DNA of 64,000 bases from CAIWHR01 sp963788185 (GCA_963788185.1 CAWBGE010000024.1:310001-374000); one strand, 5' to 3'; positions 11,120-20,986 are shown, numbered from the stretch's first letter. Program-made: numbers and translations. Notes: generated from the sequence alone by a model not told the origin.

Positions 11120-13008
11120 TGTTTTCGCTGCTGGAAAAGATCGACGAACCCGCCGCGCTGCGCAAGCTCGATCAGTCGCAGCTGCGCGACCTCGCGCGCG
11201 AGCTGCGCGCCTTTGTCATCAACTCGGTGGCGCAGACGGGCGGGCACCTGTCGTCGAACCTCGGGACCATAGAACTCACCATCGCGCTCCACTACGTGCT
11301 TGACACACCGCACGATCGGATCGTCTGGGACGTCGGGCACCAGACCTACGCGCACAAGATCCTCACCGGCCGGCGCGCCGAGATGAGCCGCCTGCGGATG
11401 GCCGGGGGGCCGTCGGGGTTTCCGCGTCGCTCGGAGAGCGTCTACGACACCTTCGGCACCGCGCATTCGTCGACGTCGATCTCCGCGGCACTGGGAATGG
11501 CCATCGCAGCCAAGCGCAGGGGCGAGGAGCGCCGCGTAGTCGCCGTCATAGGCGACGGGGCGATGAGCGCCGGGATGGCTTTCGAGGGACTCAACAACGC
11601 CGGCACGGCGGGGGCGGATCTTTTGGTCATCCTCAACGACAACGAGATGTCGATCTCGGAGCCGGTGGGGGCGCTGAACGGCTACTTTGCCAAGCTCCTC
11701 ACCTCGCGGCTCTACAACAGCATGCGCAGCGGCGGCAAGGAAGTCCTCGCCAGGCTGCCGCCGGTCAAGGAACTCGCCAAGCGGGCCGAGGAACACTTCA
11801 AGGGCATGGTGCTTCCCGGCACGCTGTTCGAGGAGTTCGGCTTCAACTACATCGGGCCGATCGACGGCCACGACATCGACGTGCTGGTGAAGACGCTGTC
11901 GAACCTGCGCGAACTCAAGGGACCGCAATTGCTGCACGTGGTGACGCGCAAGGGCTACGGCTACGCGCGCGCCGAGGACGATCCGATCCTCTACCACGGC
12001 GTGTCGAAATTCGATCCGGTGACGGGCATCGTGGCCCGGCCCGCGGCGAAGCCCGGTTACACGCAGATATTCGGCGACTGGTTGTGCGACATGGCGGCGA
12101 AGGATTCGCGCCTGGTCGCGATCACGCCGGCGATGCGCGAAGGTTCCGGCCTGGTCCGGTTCTCGCAGGAATATCCCGATCGCTACTTCGACGTCGGCAT
12201 CGCCGAACAGCACGCGCTGACGTTCGCCGCCGGTCTCGCCTGCGAGGGCATGAAGCCGGTGGTGGCGATCTATTCGACGTTCCTGCAGCGCGCCTACGAC
12301 CAGCTGGTCCACGACATCGCGCTGCAGAACCTGCCCGTGGTGCTGGCGGTCGACCGCGCCGGCGTCGTCGGCGCCGATGGCGCGACGCACATCGGCGCCT
12401 TCGACCTTTCGTTCCTGCGCTGCCTGCCCAACATGACGGTGATGGCGCCAGCCGACGAAAACGAATGCCGCCAGATGCTGTACACGGCGTTCACGCTGGA
12501 AACGCCCTCGGCCGTCCGCTACCCGCGCGGCAGCGGCCCCGGTGTTGCCATCGCGGCGGCGATGTCGGCGTTGACGGTGGGGCGCGGCGAGGTCCGCAGG
12601 GAAACGCGGCGGCGAGGGGAGAGGGTCGCGATTCTCGCCTTCGGCAGCGTCGTTTCGAGCGCGGTCGCGGCCGGCGAAGAACTCGATGCCACGGTCGCCA
12701 ACATGCGGTTCGTCAAACCCATCGACGCCGAACTCGTTGTCCGGCTCGCGCGTGAACACGACGCGATGGTCACGGTCGAAGAAAACGTGGTCATGGGCGG
12801 GGCGGGCAGCGCGGTGGCCGAGACGCTGGCCGCGGCAGGCATCGTCATACCCCTGCTGCATCTGGGGTTGCCCGATCGTTTTCTCGATCATGGCGACCCG
12901 GCGCAGCTGCTGGCCGAGTGCGGCCTCGACGCAAGGGGCATCGTCAACGCGGTGCTGGCGCGGTTCGGATCGCCGCGTCCGGAGGTGGTCGCCAAGCCCG
13001 CGGCGTGA
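11119..13008 (+). CDS. dxs: 1-deoxy-D-xylulose-5-phosphate synthase
   Basis: Dxs makes DXP from pyruvate and glyceraldehyde 3-phosphate with thiamine diphosphate, the entry step of the MEP pathway whose products IspA uses next door. The 629-residue length is normal. The TPP-binding GDG motif is at about residue 145 with the NN of EGLNNAG further on. DRAGVVGADGATH lies near residue 412, and the transketolase C-terminal domain follows. The start ATG overlaps the ispA stop by one base. A short Arg-rich segment (about 490-500) is slightly longer than usual. Confidence 0.97.
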   Translation: MFSLLEKIDEPAALRKLDQSQLRDLARELRAFVINSVAQTGGHLSSNLGTIELTIALHYVLDTPHDRIVWDVGHQTYAHKILTGRRAEMSRLRMAGGPSGFPRRSESVYDTFGTAHSSTSISAALGMAIAAKRRGEERRVVAVIGDGAMSAGMAFEGLNNAGTAGADLLVILNDNEMSISEPVGALNGYFAKLLTSRLYNSMRSGGKEVLARLPPVKELAKRAEEHFKGMVLPGTLFEEFGFNYIGPIDGHDIDVLVKTLSNLRELKGPQLLHVVTRKGYGYARAEDDPILYHGVSKFDPVTGIVARPAAKPGYTQIFGDWLCDMAAKDSRLVAITPAMREGSGLVRFSQEYPDRYFDVGIAEQHALTFAAGLACEGMKPVVAIYSTFLQRAYDQLVHDIALQNLPVVLAVDRAGVVGADGATHIGAFDLSFLRCLPNMTVMAPADENECRQMLYTAFTLETPSAVRYPRGSGPGVAIAAAMSALTVGRGEVRRETRRRGERVAILAFGSVVSSAVAAGEELDATVANMRFVKPIDAELVVRLAREHDAMVTVEENVVMGGAGSAVAETLAAAGIVIPLLHLGLPDRFLDHGDPAQLLAECGLDARGIVNAVLARFGSPRPEVVAKPAA

Positions 13009-13036
13009 ACCGGGGGTCACATCGGCTAACATACGC

Positions 13037-13858
13037 ATGATGAACCGTCCCCAAACCCCGCAGCGGTTGTTTCCGATGCCCGATACCCAGTCGGGGCGCG
13101 ATGACCGCCGCATCGCCATCGACCAGGTGGGCATCAAGGGCCTGAAATACCCATTGCTGTTCGCCGATCTCGACGGTGTTGCGCAGCCGACCGTGGCCGA
13201 CTGCAATGTCGTTGTCGCGCTGCCCGAAGATCAGAAGGGCACGCACATGTCGCGCCTGGTCGCGCTGCTCGAGACGCGCACCGCCGCCGGTCAGCCGCCG
13301 CTGTCGGTCGCCGGCTTTCGCGACCTCGTCGACGACCTCGTCGTGCTGCTCGAGGCTCCTGGCGGACGCCTCGAGGTGGCGTTCCCGTTCTTCATTCGCA
13401 AGCTCGCCCCGGTGTCCGGGGTGGCGAGCCTGCTCGACTACCAGGTGCGCATCGCCGGCGAGCTCTCCGGCGATGCGTACGTGCAGACGCTGACCATCGC
13501 CGCGCCGGTCACGTCACTTTGCCCCTGCTCGAAGGAAATCTCCGATTACGGCGCCCACAACCAGCGCTCGCTGGTGACGATTTCCGTGCGCCCCTCGGCG
13601 CCGCTGTTCCTGACCGAGATCATTCGCATCGGCGAGGAAGAGGCTTCGTGCGAACTCTACGGGCTGCTCAAGCGCGCCGACGAGAAGTACGTGACCGAAC
13701 GCGCGTACAACAACCCGCGTTTTGTCGAGGACCTCGTCCGCGGCGTGGCGGCGCGGCTGCAGGCCGATCCGCGTGTCGACGGCTTCATCGTCGAGGCGGA
13801 GAATTTCGAGTCGATCCACAATCACTCGGCGTACGCGCGGATCGCCCGCGGGCTCTGA
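13037..13858 (+). CDS. folE2: GTP cyclohydrolase FolE2 (type IB)
   Basis: FolE2 converts GTP to 7,8-dihydroneopterin triphosphate for folate synthesis, and works with metals other than zinc. The 273-residue protein has the diagnostic SLCPCSKEISDYGAHNQRS segment with the catalytic cysteine near residue 162, and ENFESIHNHSAYA near the C-terminus. An alternative ATG is three bases downstream. It begins 28 bases after dxs on the same strand. FolE2 is often zinc-regulated, but no Zur box was recognised here. Confidence 0.96.
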   Translation: MMNRPQTPQRLFPMPDTQSGRDDRRIAIDQVGIKGLKYPLLFADLDGVAQPTVADCNVVVALPEDQKGTHMSRLVALLETRTAAGQPPLSVAGFRDLVDDLVVLLEAPGGRLEVAFPFFIRKLAPVSGVASLLDYQVRIAGELSGDAYVQTLTIAAPVTSLCPCSKEISDYGAHNQRSLVTISVRPSAPLFLTEIIRIGEEEASCELYGLLKRADEKYVTERAYNNPRFVEDLVRGVAARLQADPRVDGFIVEAENFESIHNHSAYARIARGL

Positions 13859-13993
13859 CCTCGCCGACTTGCAGACATCCCGGTTCGTCGCTGCCGGTCG
13901 TCGTCCGGTGCCCGGTTGCCGCCGTTCGCGCATTGCGCATGCCGCGACGTGCTCCCGCCAATTAGAATGAGCTTCGCTGCTGGTTGCCCGGCC

Positions 13994-15181
13994 ATGCCCA
14001 TCGCCGCTCTCAAAGCCCGTTACGACGCCTTCGCCGACCGCGTGCTCGCTTCCCTATCCGAAGTCGAGCGGCGCGACGTGCGCGCCTTCGACCACTGGCT
14101 GTACCGGCAGGGTGGCTGGCGCTGGATCGTCGTCATCGTGGGCGTCGCGACGGGCGCCGCGTGGATCGCTGCGCAGCTGCCGTGGAACATGACCTTCACC
14201 GAAGCGGCGATCCTGTTCAACCTGGTCGTGTTGATGCTGGTCTGGTCCGGACTCACCGCCTGGTTCGGGTACCGGAAGTTTGCCGGCCGCCTGTTTCGCG
14301 TCGTCGTCACCGGGCCGCTGCTGGCGCTCGGCGGTGCACTGATCGGGGCAAGCGTCGGCGGGTTCATCAAAGGCGTCGAGCCGTTCGCCTGGCTCAACGA
14401 CAGCGCAAAGCTCCGGCACGTCGTCATGGCCGGGCTGGTGTTCGGCTTTCTGTACGCACTGGTCGTCGCGCTGATCGCGCATCTGCGCAACCGCGAGTAT
14501 GCCGCGCTCACCGCCAGCCTCGAGGCCGAGGCCCGGCAGAGCGCGCTGTCGCGACAGCTTGCCGAGTCGCGCCTGAAGATGCTGCAGCTGCAGATCGAGC
14601 CCCACTTCCTGTTCAACACGCTGGGCAGCGCGCAGCAACTGGCCGAGAAGGCCGCACCCGATGCCGCGCGCCTGATCGCCGACCTCATCCGGTTCCTGCG
14701 GGCGACGACGCCTTCGATGAAGGACGAGGTCGCCACGCTGCAGCAGGAGGGGACGCTCGCCGGCGCCTACCTGTCGATCATGCAGCGCCGCCTGGGCGCA
14801 CGGCTCGACTTCCGCATCGACATCCCGCCGGTGCTGGAGCTGGCAACGGTTCCGCCCGGCATGCTGATCACGCTGGTCGAGAACGCCATCAAGCACGGCA
14901 TCGAGCCCGCACCGGACGGTGGCCGGATCAGTGTGACGGCGGCGCGGGGAGGTGATGCCAGCGCGCGCCTCATCGTCACCGTCGCCGACACGGGAGCGGG
15001 CTTGTCCTCGCATCCCGGGCAGGGCATCGGCCTGGCCAACATCCGCGAGCGGCTGGCGCTGCTGTACGGCGGCGACGCCGAACTCACGCTGGAGGAGAAT
15101 GTGCCGCGAGGATTCGTCGCCCGGCTGCAATTGCCGCTTCCGCCCATCCCGATGCCACCACAACCCGCATCACGACCATGA
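13994..15181 (+). CDS. Membrane sensor histidine kinase, LytS/AlgZ (His_kinase) family
   Basis: After about 45 soluble residues, this protein has four predicted transmembrane helices (about 45-190), then a His_kinase domain with QIEPHFLFNTL carrying the phospho-accepting histidine near residue 204, followed by a HATPase_c domain (LVENAIKHG as N box, DTGAGL as G box). It likely phosphorylates the LytTR regulator that follows with a 4-base ATGA overlap. The signal is unknown. The start is uncertain: ATG 13994 gives 395 residues and ATG 13967 gives nine more. Confidence 0.9.
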   Translation: MPIAALKARYDAFADRVLASLSEVERRDVRAFDHWLYRQGGWRWIVVIVGVATGAAWIAAQLPWNMTFTEAAILFNLVVLMLVWSGLTAWFGYRKFAGRLFRVVVTGPLLALGGALIGASVGGFIKGVEPFAWLNDSAKLRHVVMAGLVFGFLYALVVALIAHLRNREYAALTASLEAEARQSALSRQLAESRLKMLQLQIEPHFLFNTLGSAQQLAEKAAPDAARLIADLIRFLRATTPSMKDEVATLQQEGTLAGAYLSIMQRRLGARLDFRIDIPPVLELATVPPGMLITLVENAIKHGIEPAPDGGRISVTAARGGDASARLIVTVADTGAGLSSHPGQGIGLANIRERLALLYGGDAELTLEENVPRGFVARLQLPLPPIPMPPQPASRP

Positions 15182-15936
15182 CCTCGATCACTGCCCTCAT
15201 CGCCGAAGACGAGCCGCTGATGCGCGAACGGCTCAAGGAGAAGCTCGCCGAGACGTGGCCGGAACTGTCCATCGTTGCCGAGGTGGCCGACGGCGATGCG
15301 GCGCTCGCGGCCTTCGACGCGCACTCGCCGCAGGTGGCGTTCCTCGACATTCGCATGCCGGGTCGCAGCGGACTCGATGTCGCAGCGTTGATCGGCGGCG
15401 AGTGTCACATCGTGTTCGTCACCGCCTACGATCAGTACGCGGTGCGGGCATTCGAGACCGGAGCGGTCGACTACCTCCTCAAGCCGGTGGAGGCAGACCG
15501 CCTGGCGGCGACTGTCGACCGCGTCCGGGCGAAGCTCGCGTCGCCGCCCGCCGATCTCGCCCATCTGCTCGACGACCTGCGCGCGCGTTTGCAGGGGCAA
15601 TCCGCGCCTGCGCGGCTGCGCTGGATCAAGGCCGCCATCGGCAAGCAGGTCAAGCTCATCGCCGTCGACGACATCGTCTATTTCCAGTCCGACACCAAGT
15701 ACACACGCGTGGTGCTGGCGCAGTCCGAGGCGCTGATCCGGACGCCCCTGAAGGATCTCGTCGCCGAACTCGACCCGCAGCAGTTCTGGCAGATCCACCG
15801 CGGCACCATCGTCAACGCCGGCGCGATTGCCGGCGTGCTGCGCGAGGATGCCGAGAAGCAGTACGTGCAGCTCAAGGGGCGCACCGAGCGCCTGCCGGTG
15901 TCGCGACAGTTTGTTCACCTGTTCAAGCAGATGTGA
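15178..15936 (+). CDS. Response regulator with LytTR DNA-binding domain
   Basis: This 252-residue protein has an N-terminal receiver domain (acidic pocket ED near residue 10, phospho-Asp near 57 in FLDIRMPG, Thr in VTAYD, Lys in LLKP) and a C-terminal LytTR domain (about 145-250, with IVYFQSDTKYT and FWQIHRGTIVN). It is the cognate partner of the upstream kinase, with overlapping genes. It resembles AlgR-type regulators of Proteobacteria. Target genes cannot be told from this window. Confidence 0.93.
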   Translation: MTSITALIAEDEPLMRERLKEKLAETWPELSIVAEVADGDAALAAFDAHSPQVAFLDIRMPGRSGLDVAALIGGECHIVFVTAYDQYAVRAFETGAVDYLLKPVEADRLAATVDRVRAKLASPPADLAHLLDDLRARLQGQSAPARLRWIKAAIGKQVKLIAVDDIVYFQSDTKYTRVVLAQSEALIRTPLKDLVAELDPQQFWQIHRGTIVNAGAIAGVLREDAEKQYVQLKGRTERLPVSRQFVHLFKQM

Positions 15937-15970
15937 CCGCTGCCCCGCCTTCGACCCCAGCCGCCCGTTG

Positions 15971-16678
15971 ATGCGTCCCGTCGCCGTTTTCCGCTTCTCC
16001 CCGACCGAAGGCCCCGCCGGCTTCGCCCGCTGGCTCGACGCGCAACGCATCGGCTGGCAGTTGCTGCCGCTCGATGCCGGCGTTGCAGTCCCGGTGCGCG
16101 CGCGCGACTTTGCCGGCATCGGCATGATGGGCGGACCGATGAGCGCAAACGACGACCTGCCGTGGACGGCGCCGCTGCTCGATTTGCTCCGCGACGCGGT
16201 CAGCGAAGGCGTTCCGGTGATCGGGCATTGTCTCGGCGGGCAATTGCTGGCCAGGGCGATGGGGGCGCCGGTGACGCGCGCAGCGGCGACGGAGATCGGC
16301 TGGATCGACGTCGAGACCACCGACGACGCGTCGCGGCGGGCGTGGTTCGGCGATCGCGCCGCGTTCACGACCTTCGAGTGGCACAACGAGGCCTTTGCGC
16401 TGCCGCCGGGCGCCGTGCGCGTGCTGACCAACCGCTTCAACGCCGAGCAGGGCTATGTGCTCGACGACCGCCACATCGGATTGCAGTGTCACCTCGAGAT
16501 GACGTCCGACCTGGTCGAGGCGTGGCTCGCCACCGGCGCCGACGAACTGCCGCCGGCGACAGTCGGCGCGCGCCAGTGCGCGGCCGAAATCCGCGTCGAT
16601 CTCGCGGCACGCGTCGCGGCGCTCGACGCGGTGGCGGGCGACGTCTACCGCCGCTGGGCGGAAGGATTGCGCGCATGA
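15971..16678 (+). CDS. Class I glutamine amidotransferase domain protein
   Basis: This 235-residue stand-alone type 1 amidotransferase has the nucleophile elbow GHCLGGQ (Cys near residue 87) and the catalytic His-Glu in QCHLEM near residue 177. It belongs to the GuaA-like stand-alone group whose members hydrolyse glutamine or gamma-glutamyl compounds; the real substrate is unknown. The stop overlaps the start of mutL by four bases, so they are probably co-expressed. Confidence 0.85.
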   Translation: MRPVAVFRFSPTEGPAGFARWLDAQRIGWQLLPLDAGVAVPVRARDFAGIGMMGGPMSANDDLPWTAPLLDLLRDAVSEGVPVIGHCLGGQLLARAMGAPVTRAAATEIGWIDVETTDDASRRAWFGDRAAFTTFEWHNEAFALPPGAVRVLTNRFNAEQGYVLDDRHIGLQCHLEMTSDLVEAWLATGADELPPATVGARQCAAEIRVDLAARVAALDAVAGDVYRRWAEGLRA

Positions 16679-18477
16679 CGGCCATCCATGCGCTGTCCGA
16701 CCACCTGATCAACCAGATCGCGGCGGGCGAGGTCGTCGAGCGCCCGGCCGCCGCACTGAAGGAACTGCTCGAGAACGCGCTCGATGCCGGGGCGACGCAG
16801 ATCGATGTCGATCTCGCCGGCGGCGGCATCCAGCGCATTCGCGTCGCCGACAACGGCGCGGGCATCGAGCGCGAGGACCTGCCGCTGGCCATCGCGCGGC
16901 ATGCGACGTCGAAGCTCGCCACGGTCGACGACCTTGAAGCGATCGCCACGCTGGGTTTTCGCGGCGAGGCGCTCGCCTCGATCGCCGCGGTGTCGCGGTT
17001 TTCGATCGCGTCCCGCGCGGCCGACCGTCCGCACGCATGGCGGATCGAGGTGGAGGGCGGAGCCGTCGGCGCGACGTCGCCGGCAGCGCTCGCCTCCGGG
17101 ACGACGGTAACCGTGCAGGAGCTCTACTACAACACGCCGGCGCGCCGGAAATTCCTGCGCACCGAAGCCACCGAATGGGGCCATTGCGACGAGGCGTTTC
17201 GCCGCGTGGCGCTGGCGCACCCGGACGCGGGCTTCACGTTGCAGCACAACGGGCGCGTCGTCCACCGCCTGCTGGCGCAGGGACGCCGGGCGCGCGTGCT
17301 GTCGCTGCTTGGCGAGAGCTTCGTCACCGGCGCGGCGGAAGTGGATGCCCGCGCGGGACCGCTGTCGGTCACCGGCTTTGCCGTGCGGCCCGCGTACGCG
17401 AAGGAGTTCGGCAGCCAATACGCATTCGTGAACGGCCGATTCGTCCGCGATCGCGTGCTTTCCCACGCGCTGCGCGAAGCGTATCGCGACGTGCTGCACC
17501 ACGAGCGCCAGCCGTCTTATGCGCTGTGGCTGAACCTCGACCCGCGGCTGGTCGACGTCAATGTCCATCCGCAGAAGACCGAAGTGCGTTTCCGCGACTC
17601 TGGCGCCGTCCATCAGTTCGTCCGCCACGCGGTGCAGCGGGCGCTGGCCGATACCGGGGCCGCGCAGGCGGCGGTGTCGGCCGCGGAAAAACTCGGCATC
17701 GCGGCCGCGATGGTGCCGCCGCGCGTGCCGATGGCGGAGCCTATCGACGCATGGCCCGCAGCGCCGGTTTCCCGTCCACCGTGGCAGCAGGCGATGCCGC
17801 TCGGCGCGTCCGAACCGGCGGCGTTTTACGCCAGGCTCTTCGGCGCCAGCGCGCCAGCGGCAAGCGACGCCACCGGGTTGCCCGATACCGGCGACGAGCA
17901 TCCACTGGGATTCGCGCTTGCCCAGCTCCACGGCGTCTACGTGCTGGCGCAGAACCGGTCGGGCCTGGTGCTCGTCGACATGCACGCCGCGCACGAGCGG
18001 ATCGTCTACGAGCGGATGAAGTCGGCGTTGAACGAGCGCATCTCGCAGCAGCCGTTGCTGGTGCCGGCGACCTTCGCCGCCACCGCGCTCGAAATGGCGG
18101 CGGTCGACGATCATGCGGCTGCGCTCGATCGCCTCGGATTTTCCGTCTCGCCGCTAGGTCCGGCGACGCTGGCAGTGCGCGCGCTTCCGGCGCCGCTGGC
18201 GGATGCCGACGCGGTGACGCTCGCCCGCTCGGTGTTGCACGAGCTGCGCGAATTCGGCGGCAGCGACGTCCTCGACGCTCATCGCGACGAACTGCTGTCG
18301 ACGATGGCCTGCCACGGATCGGTGCGCGCGAACCGCGCGCTCACCGTGCCGGAGATGAACGCGCTGCTGCGTGACATGGAAGCCACCGAGCGTGCCGGGC
18401 AATGCAATCACGGCCGCCCGACGTGGTACCAGCTGACGCTGGCCGATCTCGACCGCCTGTTCATGCGCGGACGCTGA
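16675..18477 (+). CDS. mutL: DNA mismatch repair protein MutL (endonuclease type)
   Basis: MutL couples MutS mismatch recognition to strand incision. The 600-residue protein has the GHKL ATPase N-terminus (KELLENALDAGAT, DNGAGI, GFRGEALASI), a transducer domain, a variable linker (about 335-410), and a C-terminal dimerisation domain. The C-terminal domain carries DMHAAHERIVYE near residue 435, a close match to the metal-binding endonuclease motif DQHA-x2-E-x4-E, plus ACHGSVRA and QCNHGRP. It should therefore nick DNA itself, unlike the MutH-dependent E. coli protein. Confidence 0.96.
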   Translation: MTAIHALSDHLINQIAAGEVVERPAAALKELLENALDAGATQIDVDLAGGGIQRIRVADNGAGIEREDLPLAIARHATSKLATVDDLEAIATLGFRGEALASIAAVSRFSIASRAADRPHAWRIEVEGGAVGATSPAALASGTTVTVQELYYNTPARRKFLRTEATEWGHCDEAFRRVALAHPDAGFTLQHNGRVVHRLLAQGRRARVLSLLGESFVTGAAEVDARAGPLSVTGFAVRPAYAKEFGSQYAFVNGRFVRDRVLSHALREAYRDVLHHERQPSYALWLNLDPRLVDVNVHPQKTEVRFRDSGAVHQFVRHAVQRALADTGAAQAAVSAAEKLGIAAAMVPPRVPMAEPIDAWPAAPVSRPPWQQAMPLGASEPAAFYARLFGASAPAASDATGLPDTGDEHPLGFALAQLHGVYVLAQNRSGLVLVDMHAAHERIVYERMKSALNERISQQPLLVPATFAATALEMAAVDDHAAALDRLGFSVSPLGPATLAVRALPAPLADADAVTLARSVLHELREFGGSDVLDAHRDELLSTMACHGSVRANRALTVPEMNALLRDMEATERAGQCNHGRPTWYQLTLADLDRLFMRGR

Positions 18478-18478
18478 G

Positions 18479-19510
18479 TTGAAAATGGGGTCCGACTCGA
18501 CTTCTTCCGGGGCAGGCCTGATCCTTGGTCTCGGTAGTCGAAAAGTCGAGTCGGACCCCATTCCGGCCACGCTGCCGGTTGTGCTGCTGATGGGGCCGAC
18601 CGCTTCGGGCAAGAGCGCGCTCGCGCTCGCGCTCGCCCGGCAATTCCCGGTCGAGATCGTCAGCGTCGACTCGGCGCAGGTCTATCGCGGCATGGACGTC
18701 GGCACCGCCAAGCCCGACCTCGCGACGCGTGCACGCGTGCCGCACCACCTGATCGACCTCATCGAACCCACCGAAGCGTATTCGGCGGCCCGCTTTCGCG
18801 CCGATGCGCTGCGCGCGATCGCGGACATCCGGGCGCGGCGCCGCATTCCGTTGCTGGTCGGCGGCACGATGCTCTACGTGAAGGCGCTGGTCGAGGGGTT
18901 GAGCGCGCTGCCGCCGGCCGACCCGACGTTGCGCGCGGCGCTGGATGCACGCGCGGCCGCCGAAGGCTGGCCGGCGCTGCACGCCGAACTCTGCCGCGTG
19001 GATCCTGCGACCGCCGCGCGCCTCGCCCCCAACGACGCGCAGCGCATTCAGCGCGCGCTGGAGGTGCATCGGTTGACCGGGGCGCCGCTGTCGCAGCTGC
19101 AGGGGGCACGGGAAGCGGGCGAGGCACTGGGCGAGCACCTGGCGCTCGCGCTGATGCCCGCCGACCGGGCCCGCCTGCACGCCGACATCGCAGCGCGCTT
19201 CGACGCGATGCTCGCCGCGGGCCTCGTCGACGAGCTGCGCGGTCTGCGGTCGCGCCACGCGTTGATGCCGACCATGCCGTCGATGCGCTGCGTCGGCTAC
19301 CGGCAGGCCTGGGAATTTCTCGACGGCGCGATCGATGCCGGGCAACTGCGGGCGAAAGGGATCGCCGCGACGCGGCAGCTGGCCAAGCGCCAGATGACCT
19401 GGCTGCGTTCGATGCGGGCGGTGGCGTTCGACTCTGGCGCGGACGCGGTCATCGGCGCTGTCGCAGCGACGATCGCGGCGCGGCCGGCGATTGCGGCGCT
19501 CGTGCGATAA
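18479..19510 (+). CDS. miaA: tRNA dimethylallyltransferase
   Basis: MiaA transfers a dimethylallyl group to A37 of tRNAs reading UNN codons, using the DMAPP made by the MEP pathway. The conserved protein starts around codon 35 of this frame: a VLLMGPTASGKS P-loop, then DSAQVYRGMDVGTAKP, LVGGTMLYVKAL and a C-terminal YRQAWEFL with TRQLAKRQMTWLR. The open frame can begin at TTG 18479 or ATG 18485, but its first 28 or so codons are encoded by the palindromic repeat. No ATG occurs between the repeat and the P-loop methionine, so the true start may be in the repeat or at a GTG just before the P-loop (VLLMGP). Confidence 0.93.
   Translation: MKMGSDSTSSGAGLILGLGSRKVESDPIPATLPVVLLMGPTASGKSALALALARQFPVEIVSVDSAQVYRGMDVGTAKPDLATRARVPHHLIDLIEPTEAYSAARFRADALRAIADIRARRRIPLLVGGTMLYVKALVEGLSALPPADPTLRAALDARAAAEGWPALHAELCRVDPATAARLAPNDAQRIQRALEVHRLTGAPLSQLQGAREAGEALGEHLALALMPADRARLHADIAARFDAMLAAGLVDELRGLRSRHALMPTMPSMRCVGYRQAWEFLDGAIDAGQLRAKGIAATRQLAKRQMTWLRSMRAVAFDSGADAVIGAVAATIAARPAIAALVR
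18484..18562. repeat. Long-arm palindromic repeat, copy 2, in the miaA 5' end
   Basis: Arms at 18484-18503 and 18543-18562 are perfect 20-base inverted complements, with core GGGGTCCGACTCGACTT and a 39-base spacer. It is the same family as the element at 8387-8466; the cores differ at one position (A versus C). It begins seven bases after the mutL stop and lies inside the open frame leading into miaA. Confidence 0.75.
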
Positions 19511-19557
19511 TCCTGCTTTTCCCTGCAGCCGCAACGGCTCGATCCGGCTCTGACTTC

Positions 19558-20967
19558 ATGGTCGCTCGCACGCTCTACGACAAGCTCTGGGATGCGCATG
19601 TGGTCCGCACCGAAGCGGACGGCACGACGCTACTCTATATCGACCGGCATCTGGTCCACGAGGTCACCAGCCCGCAGGCCTTCGAGGGCCTGAAGCTCGC
19701 GGGTCGCAAGGTGTGGCGCAGCGATTCGATCGTCGCCACGGCCGACCACAACACGCCGACCAAGGACTGGGCACAGGGAATCCGCGATCCCGTTTCGCGT
19801 ACGCAGGTCGAGACGCTGGACGCCAACATCCACGCGTTCGGCGCCAAGGCCTATTTTCCGTTCCGCGATGCGCGCCAGGGGATCGTCCACGTGATCGGCC
19901 CGGAGCAGGGGGCGACGCTGCCGGGGATGACCGTCGTCTGCGGCGACTCGCACACCAGCACCCACGGCGCGTTCGCGGCGCTCGCCTTCGGCATCGGCAC
20001 CTCCGAGGTCGAGCACGTGCTCGCGACGCAGTGCCTGCTGATGAAGAAGGCGCGCTCGATGCTGATCCGCGCCGACGGCCGGCTCGCGCCCGGGGTGACG
20101 GCGAAAGACCTCGTGCTGGCGATCATCGGCCGCCTCGGGACGGCGGGGGGTACCGGGCACGCGATCGAATTCGGCGGCAGCGCGGTGCGCGCGCTGTCGA
20201 TGGAAGGCCGGATGACCGTGTGCAACATGGCGATCGAGGCGGGCGCGCGTGCCGGCATGGTCGCGGTCGACGACGCGACGCTGGCCTATCTGCGCGGACG
20301 GCCCTATGCGCCGTCGGCCGCGCTCTGGGAGCGGGCGGTCGCGGTGTGGCGGACGCTGGTGAGCGACGACGGCGCCCGGTTCGATGCGACGCACGCGATC
20401 GACGCGGCGTCGATCGCGCCGCAGGTGACGTGGGGAACCTCGCCCGAAATGGTCACCTCGATCGAGGCCCGCGTGCCCGACCCCGACCGCGAGAAAGACG
20501 CGACCCGGCGCGAAGGCTTCGAGCGTGCGCTCGTCTACATGGGACTCGCGCCCGGCACGCCGATCGCCGACATCCGCATCGACAAGGCCTTCATCGGTTC
20601 CTGCACCAACTCGCGGATCGAGGATCTGCGCGCGGCGGCGGCCGTCGCGCGCGGGCGGCGCGTGGCGGCGAACGTGAAGCTGGCGATGGTGGTTCCCGGA
20701 TCGGGTCCGGTCAAGGCGCAGGCCGAGCGCGAAGGTCTCGACCGTATTTTCCGTGACGCGGGATTCGATTGGCGCGAGCCGGGCTGCTCGATGTGCCTGG
20801 CGATGAACGACGACCGGCTGGAGCCGGGCGAGCGCTGCGCGTCGACATCCAATCGCAATTTCGAGGGGCGGCAGGGCAATGGCGGCCGCACCCACCTCGT
20901 CAGTCCTGCGATGGCCGCCGCCGCTGCCATTGCCGGGCATTTCGTCGACGTGCGTCGACTGGTGTAA
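19558..20967 (+). CDS. leuC: 3-isopropylmalate dehydratase large subunit
   Basis: LeuC, with LeuD, isomerises 2-isopropylmalate to 3-isopropylmalate in leucine synthesis. The 469-residue aconitase-family protein has the [4Fe-4S] cysteines in GSCTN and in PGCSMC, and the conserved GDSHTSTHGAFAALAFGIGT segment. It heads leuC-ecn-leuD-leuB-asd, all on the plus strand with short spacers. Length is normal. Confidence 0.97.
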   Translation: MVARTLYDKLWDAHVVRTEADGTTLLYIDRHLVHEVTSPQAFEGLKLAGRKVWRSDSIVATADHNTPTKDWAQGIRDPVSRTQVETLDANIHAFGAKAYFPFRDARQGIVHVIGPEQGATLPGMTVVCGDSHTSTHGAFAALAFGIGTSEVEHVLATQCLLMKKARSMLIRADGRLAPGVTAKDLVLAIIGRLGTAGGTGHAIEFGGSAVRALSMEGRMTVCNMAIEAGARAGMVAVDDATLAYLRGRPYAPSAALWERAVAVWRTLVSDDGARFDATHAIDAASIAPQVTWGTSPEMVTSIEARVPDPDREKDATRREGFERALVYMGLAPGTPIADIRIDKAFIGSCTNSRIEDLRAAAAVARGRRVAANVKLAMVVPGSGPVKAQAEREGLDRIFRDAGFDWREPGCSMCLAMNDDRLEPGERCASTSNRNFEGRQGNGGRTHLVSPAMAAAAAIAGHFVDVRRLV

Positions 20968-20986
20968 CGACCCAAGGAGAGCGGAA

